Positions 1 through 9,101 of a stretch of 64,000 bases of DNA are shown here, in pieces (position 1 is the first letter of the stretch; every line of letters begins with the position of its first letter). Origin of the DNA: Bacillus sp. SJS (GTDB lineage Bacteria > Bacillota > Bacilli > Bacillales > Bacillaceae). The stretch spans positions 62,001 through 126,000 of the forward strand of contig NZ_JAQV02000012.1 of NCBI RefSeq assembly GCF_000732485.2, written 5' to 3'. The notes under the pieces were generated by a model. It was not told the origin of the DNA and ran no database searches. It was given only the letters and a program-made list of their open reading frames with translations. Both the position numbers and the translations under genes were made by a program.

Positions 1-608
1 CGAGCCAAAGCAGGATCGAGCGAGGATGGGTCTTCCGGGTCTCCGAGGTTTCTTGGGGATCCAACGTGCGTATCCGTCATATGCAAAAAGGTAAAATCTT
101 TTTTAAACTCATCGACTACTTTTACAGAATGAGGCTGTTTATCGGTCATCCGCTGTCCGTTTCCTGTATAGGAAACTTCAAGATCGTAAAGCTTTTCTGG
201 AACTTCAGCCGGAATTTGGACGGTAACATCCTGTATGTCCGGACTGCTTTTCCAATGAGAGGTTCCAGAAGACACGCTTTGGACAGGAAGTTCATAGTCC
301 GAGGATAAAGAAGAATGGTTTGTCTGCTTCAGTTTAACCGACCATTCACCGGCTTTCTTTCCTTGCGTATCTACTTTAATCGTCATGGTTTGGCCCTTCT
401 TTGAAATAGAAGGAGTCGAGAAAAGAGGATAAATGATTTGATTGACCTTTTGATCGAGTGAAATGTTCGGAAGCTCGTTTTTATAATTCGTGCTGCTGCC
501 GATGCCTCCGTCTTTTGTGCCCAATGGAAGATCAAATGCCTGACCGCTGATCGGGATGAAGAAAAGGGCCAATAAAAGAATAAAAGCTTTTTTCCATGCT
601 GTTCTCAA
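1..608 (-). CDS. Secreted metallophosphoesterase, N-terminal part (cut by window edge)
   Basis: The frame is open from a TTG start at 608 to the window edge, giving 202 visible residues and no stop. The start has an AAGGAGGT ribosome site about 6 nt upstream. The first 24 residues form a signal peptide (basic n-region, hydrophobic core, SGQA cleavage region). About 150 residues of a beta-rich N-terminal domain follow. Near residue 180 comes HMTDTH, the D-x-H metal-binding motif that opens calcineurin-like phosphoesterase domains; the remaining motifs lie outside the window. The likely role is an exported phosphatase or phosphodiesterase at the cell surface. The substrate cannot be told. The family rests on one motif plus the usual signal peptide-beta domain-phosphoesterase order. 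Confidence 0.75.
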   Translation of the reverse strand, partial: MRTAWKKAFILLLALFFIPISGQAFDLPLGTKDGGIGSSTNYKNELPNISLDQKVNQIIYPLFSTPSISKKGQTMTIKVDTQGKKAGEWSVKLKQTNHSSLSSDYELPVQSVSSGTSHWKSSPDIQDVTVQIPAEVPEKLYDLEVSYTGNGQRMTDKQPHSVKVVDEFKKDFTFLHMTDTHVGSPRNLGDPEDPSSLDPALA

Positions 609-804
609 GGTATGTACCTCCTTTTTTTTGACATGGTCATCATACCAATGGATTATTAATAGAATGTGTATTTTATTTTACAATTTTTAATTGGATCAAA
701 CTTCCACATATTATAAATGCTGATAAATACGATCATTTATATGTATTTTACTAATAGTTAAGCTTCCAGTAAAGTGTAAGGAACAACATAAGGAAGTGGC
801 AATC

Positions 805-1827
805 ATGGAGGAAACAACGATAAGACCAATCAAACAAAATATAAATTGGGGGTGGATAAAAGGAATCGGAGTGACGCTGCTCTTGGCAGCCGCAGCCAAA
901 TGTTTAGCAGGCTTTCCCTTTCTCTCCATTTTAGGACAGCTTGTTATTGCCTTAATGCTCGGTATGGCATGGAAAGCGGCATTCGGTGTAAAGGAAGCAG
1001 TGATACCAGGTGTATCTTTTTCAAGCAAAAAGCTGCTGAGGGCCGGCATTATTCTGCTTGGCATGAGGCTGAATTTAGCGGATCTGTACAGTGCTGGCTT
1101 GGGAGTGCTTGCCATCTCGGTCATCCATGTCGTCTTCGCTCTCTTTACTGTCTACTGGCTGGCACGATGGCTCGGAGTAGAAAAGAATCTTGGCCTGCTT
1201 ACTGCCTGCGGAACGGCAATTTGCGGTGCTGCAGCGATAGCGGCTATTTCCCCGCAGCTGAAAGCAAACGATGATGAAACAGCCATCAGTGCATCCGTAA
1301 TCGCGGTGCTCGGGACTCTTTTCACGCTGACTTACACCCTGCTTTACTCCCTGCTCAATCTCAGTCCGGCTGAGTATGGGGTTTTTAGCGGTTCTACACT
1401 TCACGAGGTCGCACATGCAGTCGCGGCTGCCGCTGCCGGAGGCGGGCAGGCTGTCGACAGTGCGGTCCTTGCAAAGCTTACAAGGGTCGCGTTATTGGTA
1501 CCGGCTGCCATTGTCATTGGGCTGATTATGCAAAAAGGCAAGCCGCGTTCGGGTAGTCATAAAGGATCCTTATCCATCGTTCCCTGGTTCATTTTCGGAT
1601 TTCTTGCGATGAGCGGACTGAATACGCTTGGGGTGGTTCCTGAAGCAGCAGCCAAAAACATGGTGGACCTTTCTTACCTTTTGATTGCGATGGCGATGGC
1701 GGGTCTTGGACTGAATGTGGACGTGAAGACGTTCCGCACTTTAGGATTGAAGACTTTTATAGCGGCCCTGCTTGGATCCATCCTTTTATCGGTACTCGGA
1801 TATACGCTTGTGAAACTTTTCAGCTGA
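805..1827 (+). CDS. YeiH-family putative sulfate/anion exporter
   Basis: This 340-aa polytopic membrane protein has about ten hydrophobic segments. It matches the YeiH (UPF0324) family by length and by conserved glycine-rich stretches: GIILLGMRLNLADL near residue 85, CGTAICGAAAIAAI near 135, and STLHEVAHAVAAAAA near 200. The family is usually annotated as putative sulfate or sulfonate exporters, but the substrate is not proven. A GTG nine bases further upstream (796) touches the AGGAA ribosome site, so ATG 805 with 9-nt spacing is the better start. It is a single gene. No divergent LysR regulator, often seen beside yeiH, is present here. Confidence 0.85.
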   Translation: MEETTIRPIKQNINWGWIKGIGVTLLLAAAAKCLAGFPFLSILGQLVIALMLGMAWKAAFGVKEAVIPGVSFSSKKLLRAGIILLGMRLNLADLYSAGLGVLAISVIHVVFALFTVYWLARWLGVEKNLGLLTACGTAICGAAAIAAISPQLKANDDETAISASVIAVLGTLFTLTYTLLYSLLNLSPAEYGVFSGSTLHEVAHAVAAAAAGGGQAVDSAVLAKLTRVALLVPAAIVIGLIMQKGKPRSGSHKGSLSIVPWFIFGFLAMSGLNTLGVVPEAAAKNMVDLSYLLIAMAMAGLGLNVDVKTFRTLGLKTFIAALLGSILLSVLGYTLVKLFS

Positions 1828-1878
1828 AAACAGTTCCAGTTTTAAGAAAGGTTTTTAAGGGAAATGAAAAAATATTGA

Positions 1879-1905
1879 TTAGCACTCTTGATGATAGAGT
1901 GCTAA
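1879..1905 (+). promoter_or_regulatory. CIRCE operator (HrcA binding site) upstream of htpG
   Basis: The inverted repeat TTAGCACTC-N9-GAGTGCTAA is a perfect match to the CIRCE consensus bound by the heat-shock repressor HrcA. It lies 60 bp upstream of the htpG start and after the end of the preceding gene, so it can only serve htpG. In B. subtilis the known CIRCE sites precede hrcA-dnaK and groESL, and htpG is not an HrcA target. Confidence 0.93.
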
Positions 1906-1964
1906 TTTTATAAACTGATAGAGCAGGTGTTTACAATATTAGGTGAAAGAAGGGAGATTTTTTT

Positions 1965-3845
1965 ATGGAAAAGAAGCAATTCCAGGCAGAGTCCAAAAGA
2001 CTGTTAGAAATGATGATTAACTCCATTTACTCTCAAAAAGAGATTTTCCTCCGCGAGCTGATTTCCAATTCCAGTGATGCGATTGACAAAATCTATTACA
2101 GAGCCCTTACAGATGATACATTAACGTTTAATAAAGAAGGCTACTACATAAAAGTAACGGCAGATAAGGAAAGCCGCACATTAAAGATCTCAGACACGGG
2201 AATCGGAATGACGAAGGAAGAGCTTGAGAACAACCTTGGGATTATCGCAAAGAGCGGTTCTCTTGCGTTTAAAACGGAAAATGAATCAAAAGACGGCCAT
2301 GATATCATCGGACAGTTCGGTGTCGGCTTCTACTCAGCCTTCATGGTGGCAGACACGGTAACCGTTCTGACAAAGCCGATAGGCAGCGAGGAAGCCTATC
2401 TATGGAAGTCTGATGGGGCCGATGGGTATACAATTGAAACCGCGGAAAAGGATTCAGTAGGTACAGAGATTGTTCTGACCATCAAAGAAAACACAGAAGA
2501 CGAGAGCTATGATGAGTATTTGGACGAGTTCCGCCTTAAGTCCATTATCAAAAAATACTCCGACTTTATCCGCTACCCGATCAAAATGGATTCTACGGAA
2601 AGCAAGCTGAAAGAGGGCAGTGAGGACGAGTATGAAGAGATTTTTGGAGAGCAGATTGTCAACAGCATGGTTCCCATCTGGAGAAAGAACAAAGCAGAGC
2701 TGACAAATGAAGACTACGAGAATTTCTATGCGGAGAAACGCTACGGATTCGATAAGCCCCTCAAACATGTGCACATCAGTGTAGACGGAGCTGTAAGATA
2801 CAATGCCATTCTCTTCATTCCGGAGCAAACGCCTTATGACTACTATTCAAAGGAATTTGAAAAGGGTCTTGAGCTTTACTCCAACGGCGTCCTGATTATG
2901 GAAAAATGCTCGGATCTTCTGCCCGACTACTTCAGTTTCGTTAAGGGTATGGTCGATTCAGAGGACCTGTCTCTTAATATTTCGCGTGAAATGCTCCAGC
3001 ATGACCGTCAGCTTAAGCTGATTGCGAAAAACATTAAAAATAAAATTAAGAGCCAGCTTCAAAGCATGCTGAAGGAAGACCGCGAGAAGTACGAGAAATT
3101 TTATGCTTCATTCGGCAGACAGCTGAAATATGGCGTATACAGTGACTTTGGAGCGAACAAGGAAGATCTTCAAGACCTGCTTATGTTCCATTCCTCCAAG
3201 GAGAAGAAGCTTGTAATGCTTGCTGACTATGTATCCAGAATGCCTGAGGATCAAAAGTACATCTACTACGCTTCCGGTGAAAGCCACGAGCGCATTGAAA
3301 AGCTTCCTCAAGCGGAATTGGTGGCGGATAAAGGCTATGAAATTCTTTACTTCACAGACGAAGTGGACGAATTCGCGATCCGCATGCTGATGTCCTATAA
3401 AGAGAAGGAATTCAAATCCATCTCAAGCGGCGATCTTGGAATTGAAGATGCAGAATCAGAAAAAGAAGCCCAAACAGAAGACGAGGAAAACAAAGAATTG
3501 TTCGGCCGCATGAAAGAGCTTCTTGCAGGCAAGGTAAAGGATGTACGTGTGTCCAAGCGTCTGAAGTCCCACCCGGTATGCTTGACAGCTGATGGTGAGA
3601 TCTCCATCGAAATGGAAAAAATCCTAAAAGCGATGCCGGATAACCAGAATATCCAGGCGGACAAAATCCTTGAAATCAACCCGAATCACGAAGTCTTCCG
3701 TTCACTGAAAGACTCTTTCGAAAAGGATGAAGCAAAGCTTGCTTTATACACTGGCTTGCTTTACAACCAGGCCCTTCTCATTGAAGGCCTGCCGATTCAG
3801 GATCCGGTTGAGTTTACGAACGACATTTGCAAAATTATGGTGTGA
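1965..3845 (+). CDS. htpG: HtpG, Hsp90-family molecular chaperone
   Basis: This is a full-length 626-aa Hsp90, an ATP-dependent cytosolic chaperone for late folding of client proteins. The GHKL ATP-binding domain shows the expected boxes: [12 protein letters not shown] (31-42, with the catalytic Glu and Mg-binding Asn), DTGIGM (77-82) and [11 protein letters not shown] (116-126). Middle-domain hallmarks include [11 protein letters not shown] near 338. The C-terminal dimerisation part runs to residue 626. The start ATG follows an AGAAGGGAG ribosome site. A perfect CIRCE lies 60 bp upstream, so HrcA control is expected. A strong hairpin follows the stop. Confidence 0.98.
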   Translation: MEKKQFQAESKRLLEMMINSIYSQKEIFLRELISNSSDAIDKIYYRALTDDTLTFNKEGYYIKVTADKESRTLKISDTGIGMTKEELENNLGIIAKSGSLAFKTENESKDGHDIIGQFGVGFYSAFMVADTVTVLTKPIGSEEAYLWKSDGADGYTIETAEKDSVGTEIVLTIKENTEDESYDEYLDEFRLKSIIKKYSDFIRYPIKMDSTESKLKEGSEDEYEEIFGEQIVNSMVPIWRKNKAELTNEDYENFYAEKRYGFDKPLKHVHISVDGAVRYNAILFIPEQTPYDYYSKEFEKGLELYSNGVLIMEKCSDLLPDYFSFVKGMVDSEDLSLNISREMLQHDRQLKLIAKNIKNKIKSQLQSMLKEDREKYEKFYASFGRQLKYGVYSDFGANKEDLQDLLMFHSSKEKKLVMLADYVSRMPEDQKYIYYASGESHERIEKLPQAELVADKGYEILYFTDEVDEFAIRMLMSYKEKEFKSISSGDLGIEDAESEKEAQTEDEENKELFGRMKELLAGKVKDVRVSKRLKSHPVCLTADGEISIEMEKILKAMPDNQNIQADKILEINPNHEVFRSLKDSFEKDEAKLALYTGLLYNQALLIEGLPIQDPVEFTNDICKIMV

Positions 3846-3852
3846 TAATAGA

Positions 3853-3889
3853 GCAGGCTGCCGGTGAAAACTCGGCAGCCTGCTTTTTT
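3853..3889 (+). terminator. Rho-independent terminator of htpG
   Basis: An 11-bp GC-rich stem (GCAGGCTGCCG / CGGCAGCCTGC, 3853-3883) with a 9-nt loop is followed by a T6 run, immediately after the htpG stop. Confidence 0.93.
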
Positions 3890-3910
3890 CTTCGGTATCT
3901 CTCTACTGTT

Positions 3911-5029
3911 CTAGATGCACTGCCCTGTCTCCGTTTTTCGCTCCGCCGCTTCTTCAGCAGCATAGCCCACTCGGTTTCTTCCAGACCTCTTTGCTGCATA
4001 TAGTCCGCGGTCGGCCGTTTCAAAGAGAAGCTCCGGACGACTGACGTTTTCCGGATAACAAGCCACCCCAATTGATGAGGTCAGCATAATGCCGGTACTG
4101 TCTGGCAGAATAAAATCTTCTGATTCAATTGCTTGCCGGATGGCCTCTGCCATTTTTCCTGCTTTTTCTAAAGAACAATCATATAAGAGAACACTGAATT
4201 CTTCTCCGCCATTCCGTGAAACCTCTTCTTTATTTCGTGCGTTTCGTTCGAGAATCCTCGCCAGTTGCTTTAGCACCGCATCTCCTGCCGGATGGCCGTA
4301 AGTGTCATTCACCATTTTGAAATGGTCTATATCGATAATCAGGATGGAAAGGTGTTTTCCGGTTTTTCGTGCTTTTTTTACATTGGCATTCATCAATTCA
4401 TCAAATCGCCGTACGTTATTGATTCCTGTTAAAAAGTCTTTTGATGAAATGCTCTTAAGATTATGGAATTGAATGTTGGATTTTTTAATATAGTCAGCTA
4501 CGAATGATAGGAAAAATCCGGATGGGAGCCCTGCTGCTAAAATGGCGATATAAATTTGCATTAATACATCCCGGTCTTCCATTTGAAGGTAAAAGGAAAA
4601 CATAACAACCACAATCGCTGTTACATTCATTGCTATAGACTTCTTAAGAGAGGAAAGTCCAGTCCGTGATAAGAAGATACAGAATAAAGATATGAGAATC
4701 ATTGTGAGACAGGACGTGATTGAAAAAGCGCTCCACTCGAAGAAAAAAATTCCGGAGCTGCCAATAATGATAGCAGTAAGAAGCGAAGCCATTGCCCCGC
4801 CATACCAGGTAGCTAATACGATGGCGAAAAACCGCAAATCGATCTGGGCGTAATCTCCAACAGGAATGGAATAGACAATCATCAGGATCGAACCAAGAAC
4901 TCCTGCAACAATCCCCGTCAAAGCCTTTGTGTACATATTTAAGTCGGTGGGATATCTTCTGAAAATCTGTCCTGCAATAAATAAAAAGGAAGTTAAAATC
5001 GCTGTATGGGTGGTTAAGTCTCGGATCAT
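3911..5029 (-). CDS. dgcK: Membrane diguanylate cyclase (5TMR_LYT-GGDEF), DgcK-like
   Basis: This 372-aa protein has a hydrophobic N-terminal half (about residues 5-180) of five or six membrane spans resembling a 5TMR-LYT sensor. A GGDEF domain follows at about 195-350. The active-site motif is GGEEF (274-278) and the metal/substrate segment is IIDIDHFKMVNDTYGH (231-246), so it should be an active cyclase making c-di-GMP from two GTP. The inhibitory I-site position reads RNKE (265-268), where the consensus is RxxD, so product inhibition may be weakened. Length and domain order match B. subtilis DgcK (YhcK). The start has an AAGGAGGG site. It is convergent with htpG and divergent from the DUF2339 gene. 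Confidence 0.88.
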   Translation of the reverse strand: MIRDLTTHTAILTSFLFIAGQIFRRYPTDLNMYTKALTGIVAGVLGSILMIVYSIPVGDYAQIDLRFFAIVLATWYGGAMASLLTAIIIGSSGIFFFEWSAFSITSCLTMILISLFCIFLSRTGLSSLKKSIAMNVTAIVVVMFSFYLQMEDRDVLMQIYIAILAAGLPSGFFLSFVADYIKKSNIQFHNLKSISSKDFLTGINNVRRFDELMNANVKKARKTGKHLSILIIDIDHFKMVNDTYGHPAGDAVLKQLARILERNARNKEEVSRNGGEEFSVLLYDCSLEKAGKMAEAIRQAIESEDFILPDSTGIMLTSSIGVACYPENVSRPELLFETADRGLYAAKRSGRNRVGYAAEEAAERKTETGQCI

Positions 5030-5213
5030 GGCAGCAGCCCTCCTTCGGGGATTATTAACTAGTTCAATTATCCTATTTATTCTTTTGTATGTCTACATAT
5101 AGTGAGAGTTTAAAATATTATTTTGTATTTATATAGTATTGATGTAAAAATAAGGGTATATAGTGCAATGGTGCTAATAAATTGTAAAACAAATGTCATT
5201 CAGGGGGCATAAT

Positions 5214-7745
5214 ATGGACGAATTAAAAGGCAGGCTGAGGCAGGCAAAAGAAGCCCAGGCTCAGCTGGCAAATGAATTTAACCAGATTGTGAGAGAGTAT
5301 GAGGCTCAGGACTTTATACAGGAAAATGAGCGTCTCCATCACGATAACAAAGCATATGAAAAGCAGGTCCATGAATTAAAAAAGAAAAATCGGGAAGTAA
5401 CAGATGAAAACAGCAAGCTCCGGGTTGCTCTTCAGGAGCAAATGCTGGATGAAAAACTCAGTATTCTTAAAATCTCCCGTGAAAAGCTCCATACATATTT
5501 CGGGAAAGGAACCAACTCCCGTGAAAACCGGCTGCAGGAGCTTGAGCAGCAGGTAAAACGAAATATTGACCAATTAAAGCTGCAGGCTTCCAAAAACCTG
5601 GGGGAGGATCAACACGAAATCCTGTCCGAACTTCAGCAGTTTTCAATGAAGGTAGAGGAGCGGATCAGGCAGCATAAAGAGCTCTTGAACGAAAAGGAAA
5701 AAGAGGCCGCACAAGGAATAGCGGCTCAGTATGAAAAACTGGCAGCCGAAGAACTGACAGAAGACATGATGCAAAAACGAATGAAGCAAAATCAAGTGGA
5801 AATGAAAATCGGTTTGAGCTGGATTAACCGGATCGGGATTTTATTGATTATCCTTGGAGTTGCTGCAGCATTCAGGTATACATATGCCACATGGTTTAAC
5901 GACTACTTCAAGGGAGCAACCTTTTTCCTTCTTGGCGGGCTTATGCTGGCAGGCGGGGAATGGCTTTACCGAAAACAGCAAAAAACGTTTGCCCTCGGTT
6001 TGATTGGCGGGGGAATTGCTGTTCTTTACGGATCGATCTTTTTCAGTTACTTCCTGCTGGACATTATTGGCATGACCGTCGCCCTTCTTTTATCCGTTCT
6101 CGTTACGGTATCAGCGGTTCTGCTTTCGCTCCGCTATCATTCGAGAACCGTATGTACCTTTGGTCTAATCGGGGGATACATTCCGCTGTATTCCTTTATT
6201 ATTGCGTTTGGGATGGAAGGAAATGCTGTTTATGCAGCAATGGGCTATGTGCTTTTACTGAATCTTCTTATCCTCTGGATTTCGTTTCAGAGGCAGTGGA
6301 ATATTGTCCATTACATTAGCTTTTTACTGAATATGCCGACCATGATTCTGCTCATCATCCTTTCCGGAAATCCGCTTGCGGATCTGGGCTATTCGGTTTT
6401 CACGTTCCTTCTTTATCTTGGTGTCACACTCAGCTTTCCGTTTAAGCACAAGCTCTCGCTCAAAATACTGGATGTCATCCTGCTTGGATTTAACACCTTT
6501 ATTAGCTGTGTTGTGATTTACGACCTGTTTAGTGAGCTGGACTGGAATCAGTTCCGGGGTCTTTTAGCGGTTATCTTCTGTCTCGTGTATTTCGGTCTCG
6601 GCCGTTTTGCCGAAAAGAAATTGGTCAAGGAAACGCAAACGATGCTGCTCTTCTACGGCACATCTCTTACGTTTGCTATTCTGGTTATTCCCTTCCAGTT
6701 CGGCTTGGAATGGGTATCCATCGGCTGGCTCGCTGAAGCGCTGATTCTCATGATTTACGGCTATTCATCCAAGCACAAAACCCTGCAGCAGGCAGGCTGG
6801 GTCATCTACGCATTGTGCCTGTTTGGATTCTTCATTGAAGTCGCAGGTAAAAGAGTGGGCTTTGAGTATTTCTTCGATATGAAGTACACCGCTATTACAG
6901 TGGGCCTGCTGTTCGTTCCGGTCTATTACTTGCTGCAGCAAAAGAAGCACCCTGGTTTTGCTGCCCCATTCCGTTCATTTAGACAGATCGTGGAGGGGCT
7001 GAAGTACACAGCATTGGTGAATGCATGGATTTACCTTCTTTATGAATCAATTAGTTTGTACCAGGAACAAGTTCCGGCTAATTTTGAGCAATACAGGTTC
7101 TACTTACTTATGATGGTGGCGTTTATCACGGTGGGGCTTGCCTATGCGCTTCCGAAAATCACTCTGCTGTATGACAGGTATGTCGGCTATTACGGACTGG
7201 TTCTGCATGCAATCGGCTGTCTAATCGGGCTTGCTCTAACAGTAAGCACTCCGGTCCTGAAGGCGGAATTGGCGCAGAATACGTTCATTGAATATCTAGC
7301 TCTCGTGCTTTTAATCGGATTCAACTTTTTAATTTTCTTCACTGGAAGAGATATGCTGCTGGCCTATATCCGGAAGCAATACAAAAATGTAGAGCTTTAT
7401 CCGACCATTCTATCTGTTTATTTGCTTGGGATTTTGGCGTCCTTTCTTTATGTGCAATTCCGTCTGGGAGACGTGGGAGTCCTGATTAGCACGATTTTCC
7501 TTGCCGTCGCAATCGGCTATATTTTCTACGGATTCAAAAAGCAGTACGTCTACATTCGCCGGATTGGCCTTGGCATTACACTGCTCTCTACGGGGAAACT
7601 GATTCTTTACGACCTTGCGTTTTTAACGGAGGGAAGCAAAATCATAGCGTATTTCTGCTTTGGAATAGCCCTGCTTGCCATCTCTTACATGTATCAAAAA
7701 GTATCAAGCCGGCAGGAGGCACAGCAGCATGTTTCGGCTGAATAA
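5214..7745 (+). CDS. DUF2339 multi-pass membrane protein
   Basis: This 843-aa protein starts with about 200 residues of charged heptad-rich coiled coil. More than twenty hydrophobic segments follow, beginning at IGLSWINRIGILLIILG. A coiled-coil lead-in plus very many spans is typical of the DUF2339 predicted membrane proteins. The function is unknown; links to cell-envelope polymer metabolism have been suggested for relatives, but nothing here proves that. ATG 5214 has AGGGGG 7 nt upstream. An in-frame ATG at 5193 lies upstream of that site and is less likely. The next gene starts inside the last 17 nt, so the pair is translationally coupled. Confidence 0.82.
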   Translation: MDELKGRLRQAKEAQAQLANEFNQIVREYEAQDFIQENERLHHDNKAYEKQVHELKKKNREVTDENSKLRVALQEQMLDEKLSILKISREKLHTYFGKGTNSRENRLQELEQQVKRNIDQLKLQASKNLGEDQHEILSELQQFSMKVEERIRQHKELLNEKEKEAAQGIAAQYEKLAAEELTEDMMQKRMKQNQVEMKIGLSWINRIGILLIILGVAAAFRYTYATWFNDYFKGATFFLLGGLMLAGGEWLYRKQQKTFALGLIGGGIAVLYGSIFFSYFLLDIIGMTVALLLSVLVTVSAVLLSLRYHSRTVCTFGLIGGYIPLYSFIIAFGMEGNAVYAAMGYVLLLNLLILWISFQRQWNIVHYISFLLNMPTMILLIILSGNPLADLGYSVFTFLLYLGVTLSFPFKHKLSLKILDVILLGFNTFISCVVIYDLFSELDWNQFRGLLAVIFCLVYFGLGRFAEKKLVKETQTMLLFYGTSLTFAILVIPFQFGLEWVSIGWLAEALILMIYGYSSKHKTLQQAGWVIYALCLFGFFIEVAGKRVGFEYFFDMKYTAITVGLLFVPVYYLLQQKKHPGFAAPFRSFRQIVEGLKYTALVNAWIYLLYESISLYQEQVPANFEQYRFYLLMMVAFITVGLAYALPKITLLYDRYVGYYGLVLHAIGCLIGLALTVSTPVLKAELAQNTFIEYLALVLLIGFNFLIFFTGRDMLLAYIRKQYKNVELYPTILSVYLLGILASFLYVQFRLGDVGVLISTIFLAVAIGYIFYGFKKQYVYIRRIGLGITLLSTGKLILYDLAFLTEGSKIIAYFCFGIALLAISYMYQKVSSRQEAQQHVSAE

Positions 7746-8991
7746 ACCAATGATTCTTTTGGCTGCTGCTCTTTTTATAAGCAGCAGCCCTCCATCCGCA
7801 AAAGCAGATTCGAATTTATCAAATTGGAAGTTTGCGAAAAACATAGAAATTCAGAAGGAAGGCACATACCAATCCTTGTTTTTGGATGAGGAGGTGTATT
7901 CCGGAGCACGTGAAGACTTAGGGGATGTGCGCATCATAAATGAGAAGGGACAGACCGTTCCGTACTATTTGAAGAACGGCTACGGAAATTCATCCGAACA
8001 GGAAACCGTCTATTCGTCGGAGGCCCTTCCCGGAAGAGAGGAAAACGGAAATACACTCTATGATTTCAAAATCATTCAAGAAGAAAAAAACACAGATATT
8101 CTAGGGGAGACCTTGAAGGCAGATCTCCCTGACCAGCCTTTTCTAAAGAAAGTAGAAGTGCTGGGAAGCTACGATGGTCTTAAGTGGGAGCCCGTAAAGG
8201 AGGACACCCTCTACAATACAGGAGAAGTGAAGAACGATACGATAGACCTTGGAATGGCAATGAAGTTCAGCTATTATCGGATCAAAGTAATCGGCAACAC
8301 CGAAAAAATCGTTTTGCCGGGCTTATCGCTTATTCACAGCGAAACAACAGAAAGCTTCAAGGAATTTTCCAAAAAGAAAACACCGGAATTTACGGCTGTT
8401 GAAAAGGGAAAGCAAACGATCGTCACCATTGAAAACAAGCAAAGACTCAAAACCGCCAAGGTGTCGCTGAAAGCAGAGGGGAACTTCCGCCGGACAGTGG
8501 AAATAGAGGATGGCTCTGGCAGTCCGATCTCTTTAAGCGGAGAAGCAGAACTCTATAGTGCGAACTTTAAAAATACCCGCATTCAAAATACGGATCTGAC
8601 CTTTCAAATACCTTCCGCTGCTGAGAAAATCGTCATAAAAATCAGCAACGAAGATAACGCACCCCTTGGCATTCAGGAAATCACCCAGGAATATACTATT
8701 GACCAAATCGTATTCGAAAAAAGCAGCGGGGGTACATACCAGCTTCTATATGGCAACAAGGAGGCAGAAATACCCCAATACGATATTGAAGATTTTCAAA
8801 GCTTTATTGAAAAAGAAACCGTCAGCGAAGCGGTGCTCGGGTCTGCACTCCAACGTCCTAAAGCAGCAGAGCCAAAGGAAAAAGAGGTTCACTGGTTTCA
8901 AACAGAATGGGTATTCAACATCATCATCGGTCTCATTTCAATCCTGCTGATCGTCTTTATTTTGCAGAAGATGACGAAAGTGAAAAAATAG
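7729..8991 (+). CDS. DUF3999-like exported, membrane-anchored protein
   Basis: This 420-aa protein carries a signal peptide (MFRLNKPMILLAAALFIS, cleavage near SAKA). A long beta-rich extracytoplasmic region follows, then one C-terminal membrane anchor (about 392-412) and a short basic tail. The topology matches DUF3999 proteins, often encoded next to DUF2339. The start ATG 7729 has GCAGGAGG 8 nt upstream and overlaps the upstream stop by 17 nt. The likely meaning is a two-protein envelope complex in which the DUF2339 protein spans the membrane many times and this one presents an outer domain. No enzyme motif is visible. Confidence 0.75.
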   Translation: MFRLNKPMILLAAALFISSSPPSAKADSNLSNWKFAKNIEIQKEGTYQSLFLDEEVYSGAREDLGDVRIINEKGQTVPYYLKNGYGNSSEQETVYSSEALPGREENGNTLYDFKIIQEEKNTDILGETLKADLPDQPFLKKVEVLGSYDGLKWEPVKEDTLYNTGEVKNDTIDLGMAMKFSYYRIKVIGNTEKIVLPGLSLIHSETTESFKEFSKKKTPEFTAVEKGKQTIVTIENKQRLKTAKVSLKAEGNFRRTVEIEDGSGSPISLSGEAELYSANFKNTRIQNTDLTFQIPSAAEKIVIKISNEDNAPLGIQEITQEYTIDQIVFEKSSGGTYQLLYGNKEAEIPQYDIEDFQSFIEKETVSEAVLGSALQRPKAAEPKEKEVHWFQTEWVFNIIIGLISILLIVFILQKMTKVKK

Positions 8992-9021
8992 AAGCCGGTC
9001 CGGGTGCGGGCTGGCTTTTTT
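8990..9021 (+). terminator. Terminator after the DUF2339-DUF3999 pair
   Basis: An imperfect stem AAGCCGGTCC / GGGCTGGCTT (with G-U pairs) is followed by a T6 tract, directly after the stop codon. Confidence 0.75.
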
Positions 9022-9038
9022 GTATGGCACCTTAAAAT

Positions 9039-9067
9039 TTTAAATCACCACCGTTCCCCGATATAAT
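9039..9067 (+). promoter_or_regulatory. Sigma-A type promoter for the RQC-like gene
   Basis: A perfect TATAAT -10 box lies at 9062-9067. A weak -35 (TTTAAA, 9039-9044) sits 17 bp upstream. The -10 overlaps an in-frame ATG at 9066, which therefore cannot be the start of the downstream gene. Confidence 0.6.
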
Positions 9068-9101
9068 GGTCATTAAACAACAACGGAAAGCAGGAATGGC
9101 C

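Noticed and set aside
711-1416. Long antisense frames over the YeiH-type gene
   Set aside because: They lack ribosome sites and codon bias and are explained by the coding strand. The same holds for long antisense or shifted frames over htpG, dbpA, the aldehyde dehydrogenases, OPT and others.
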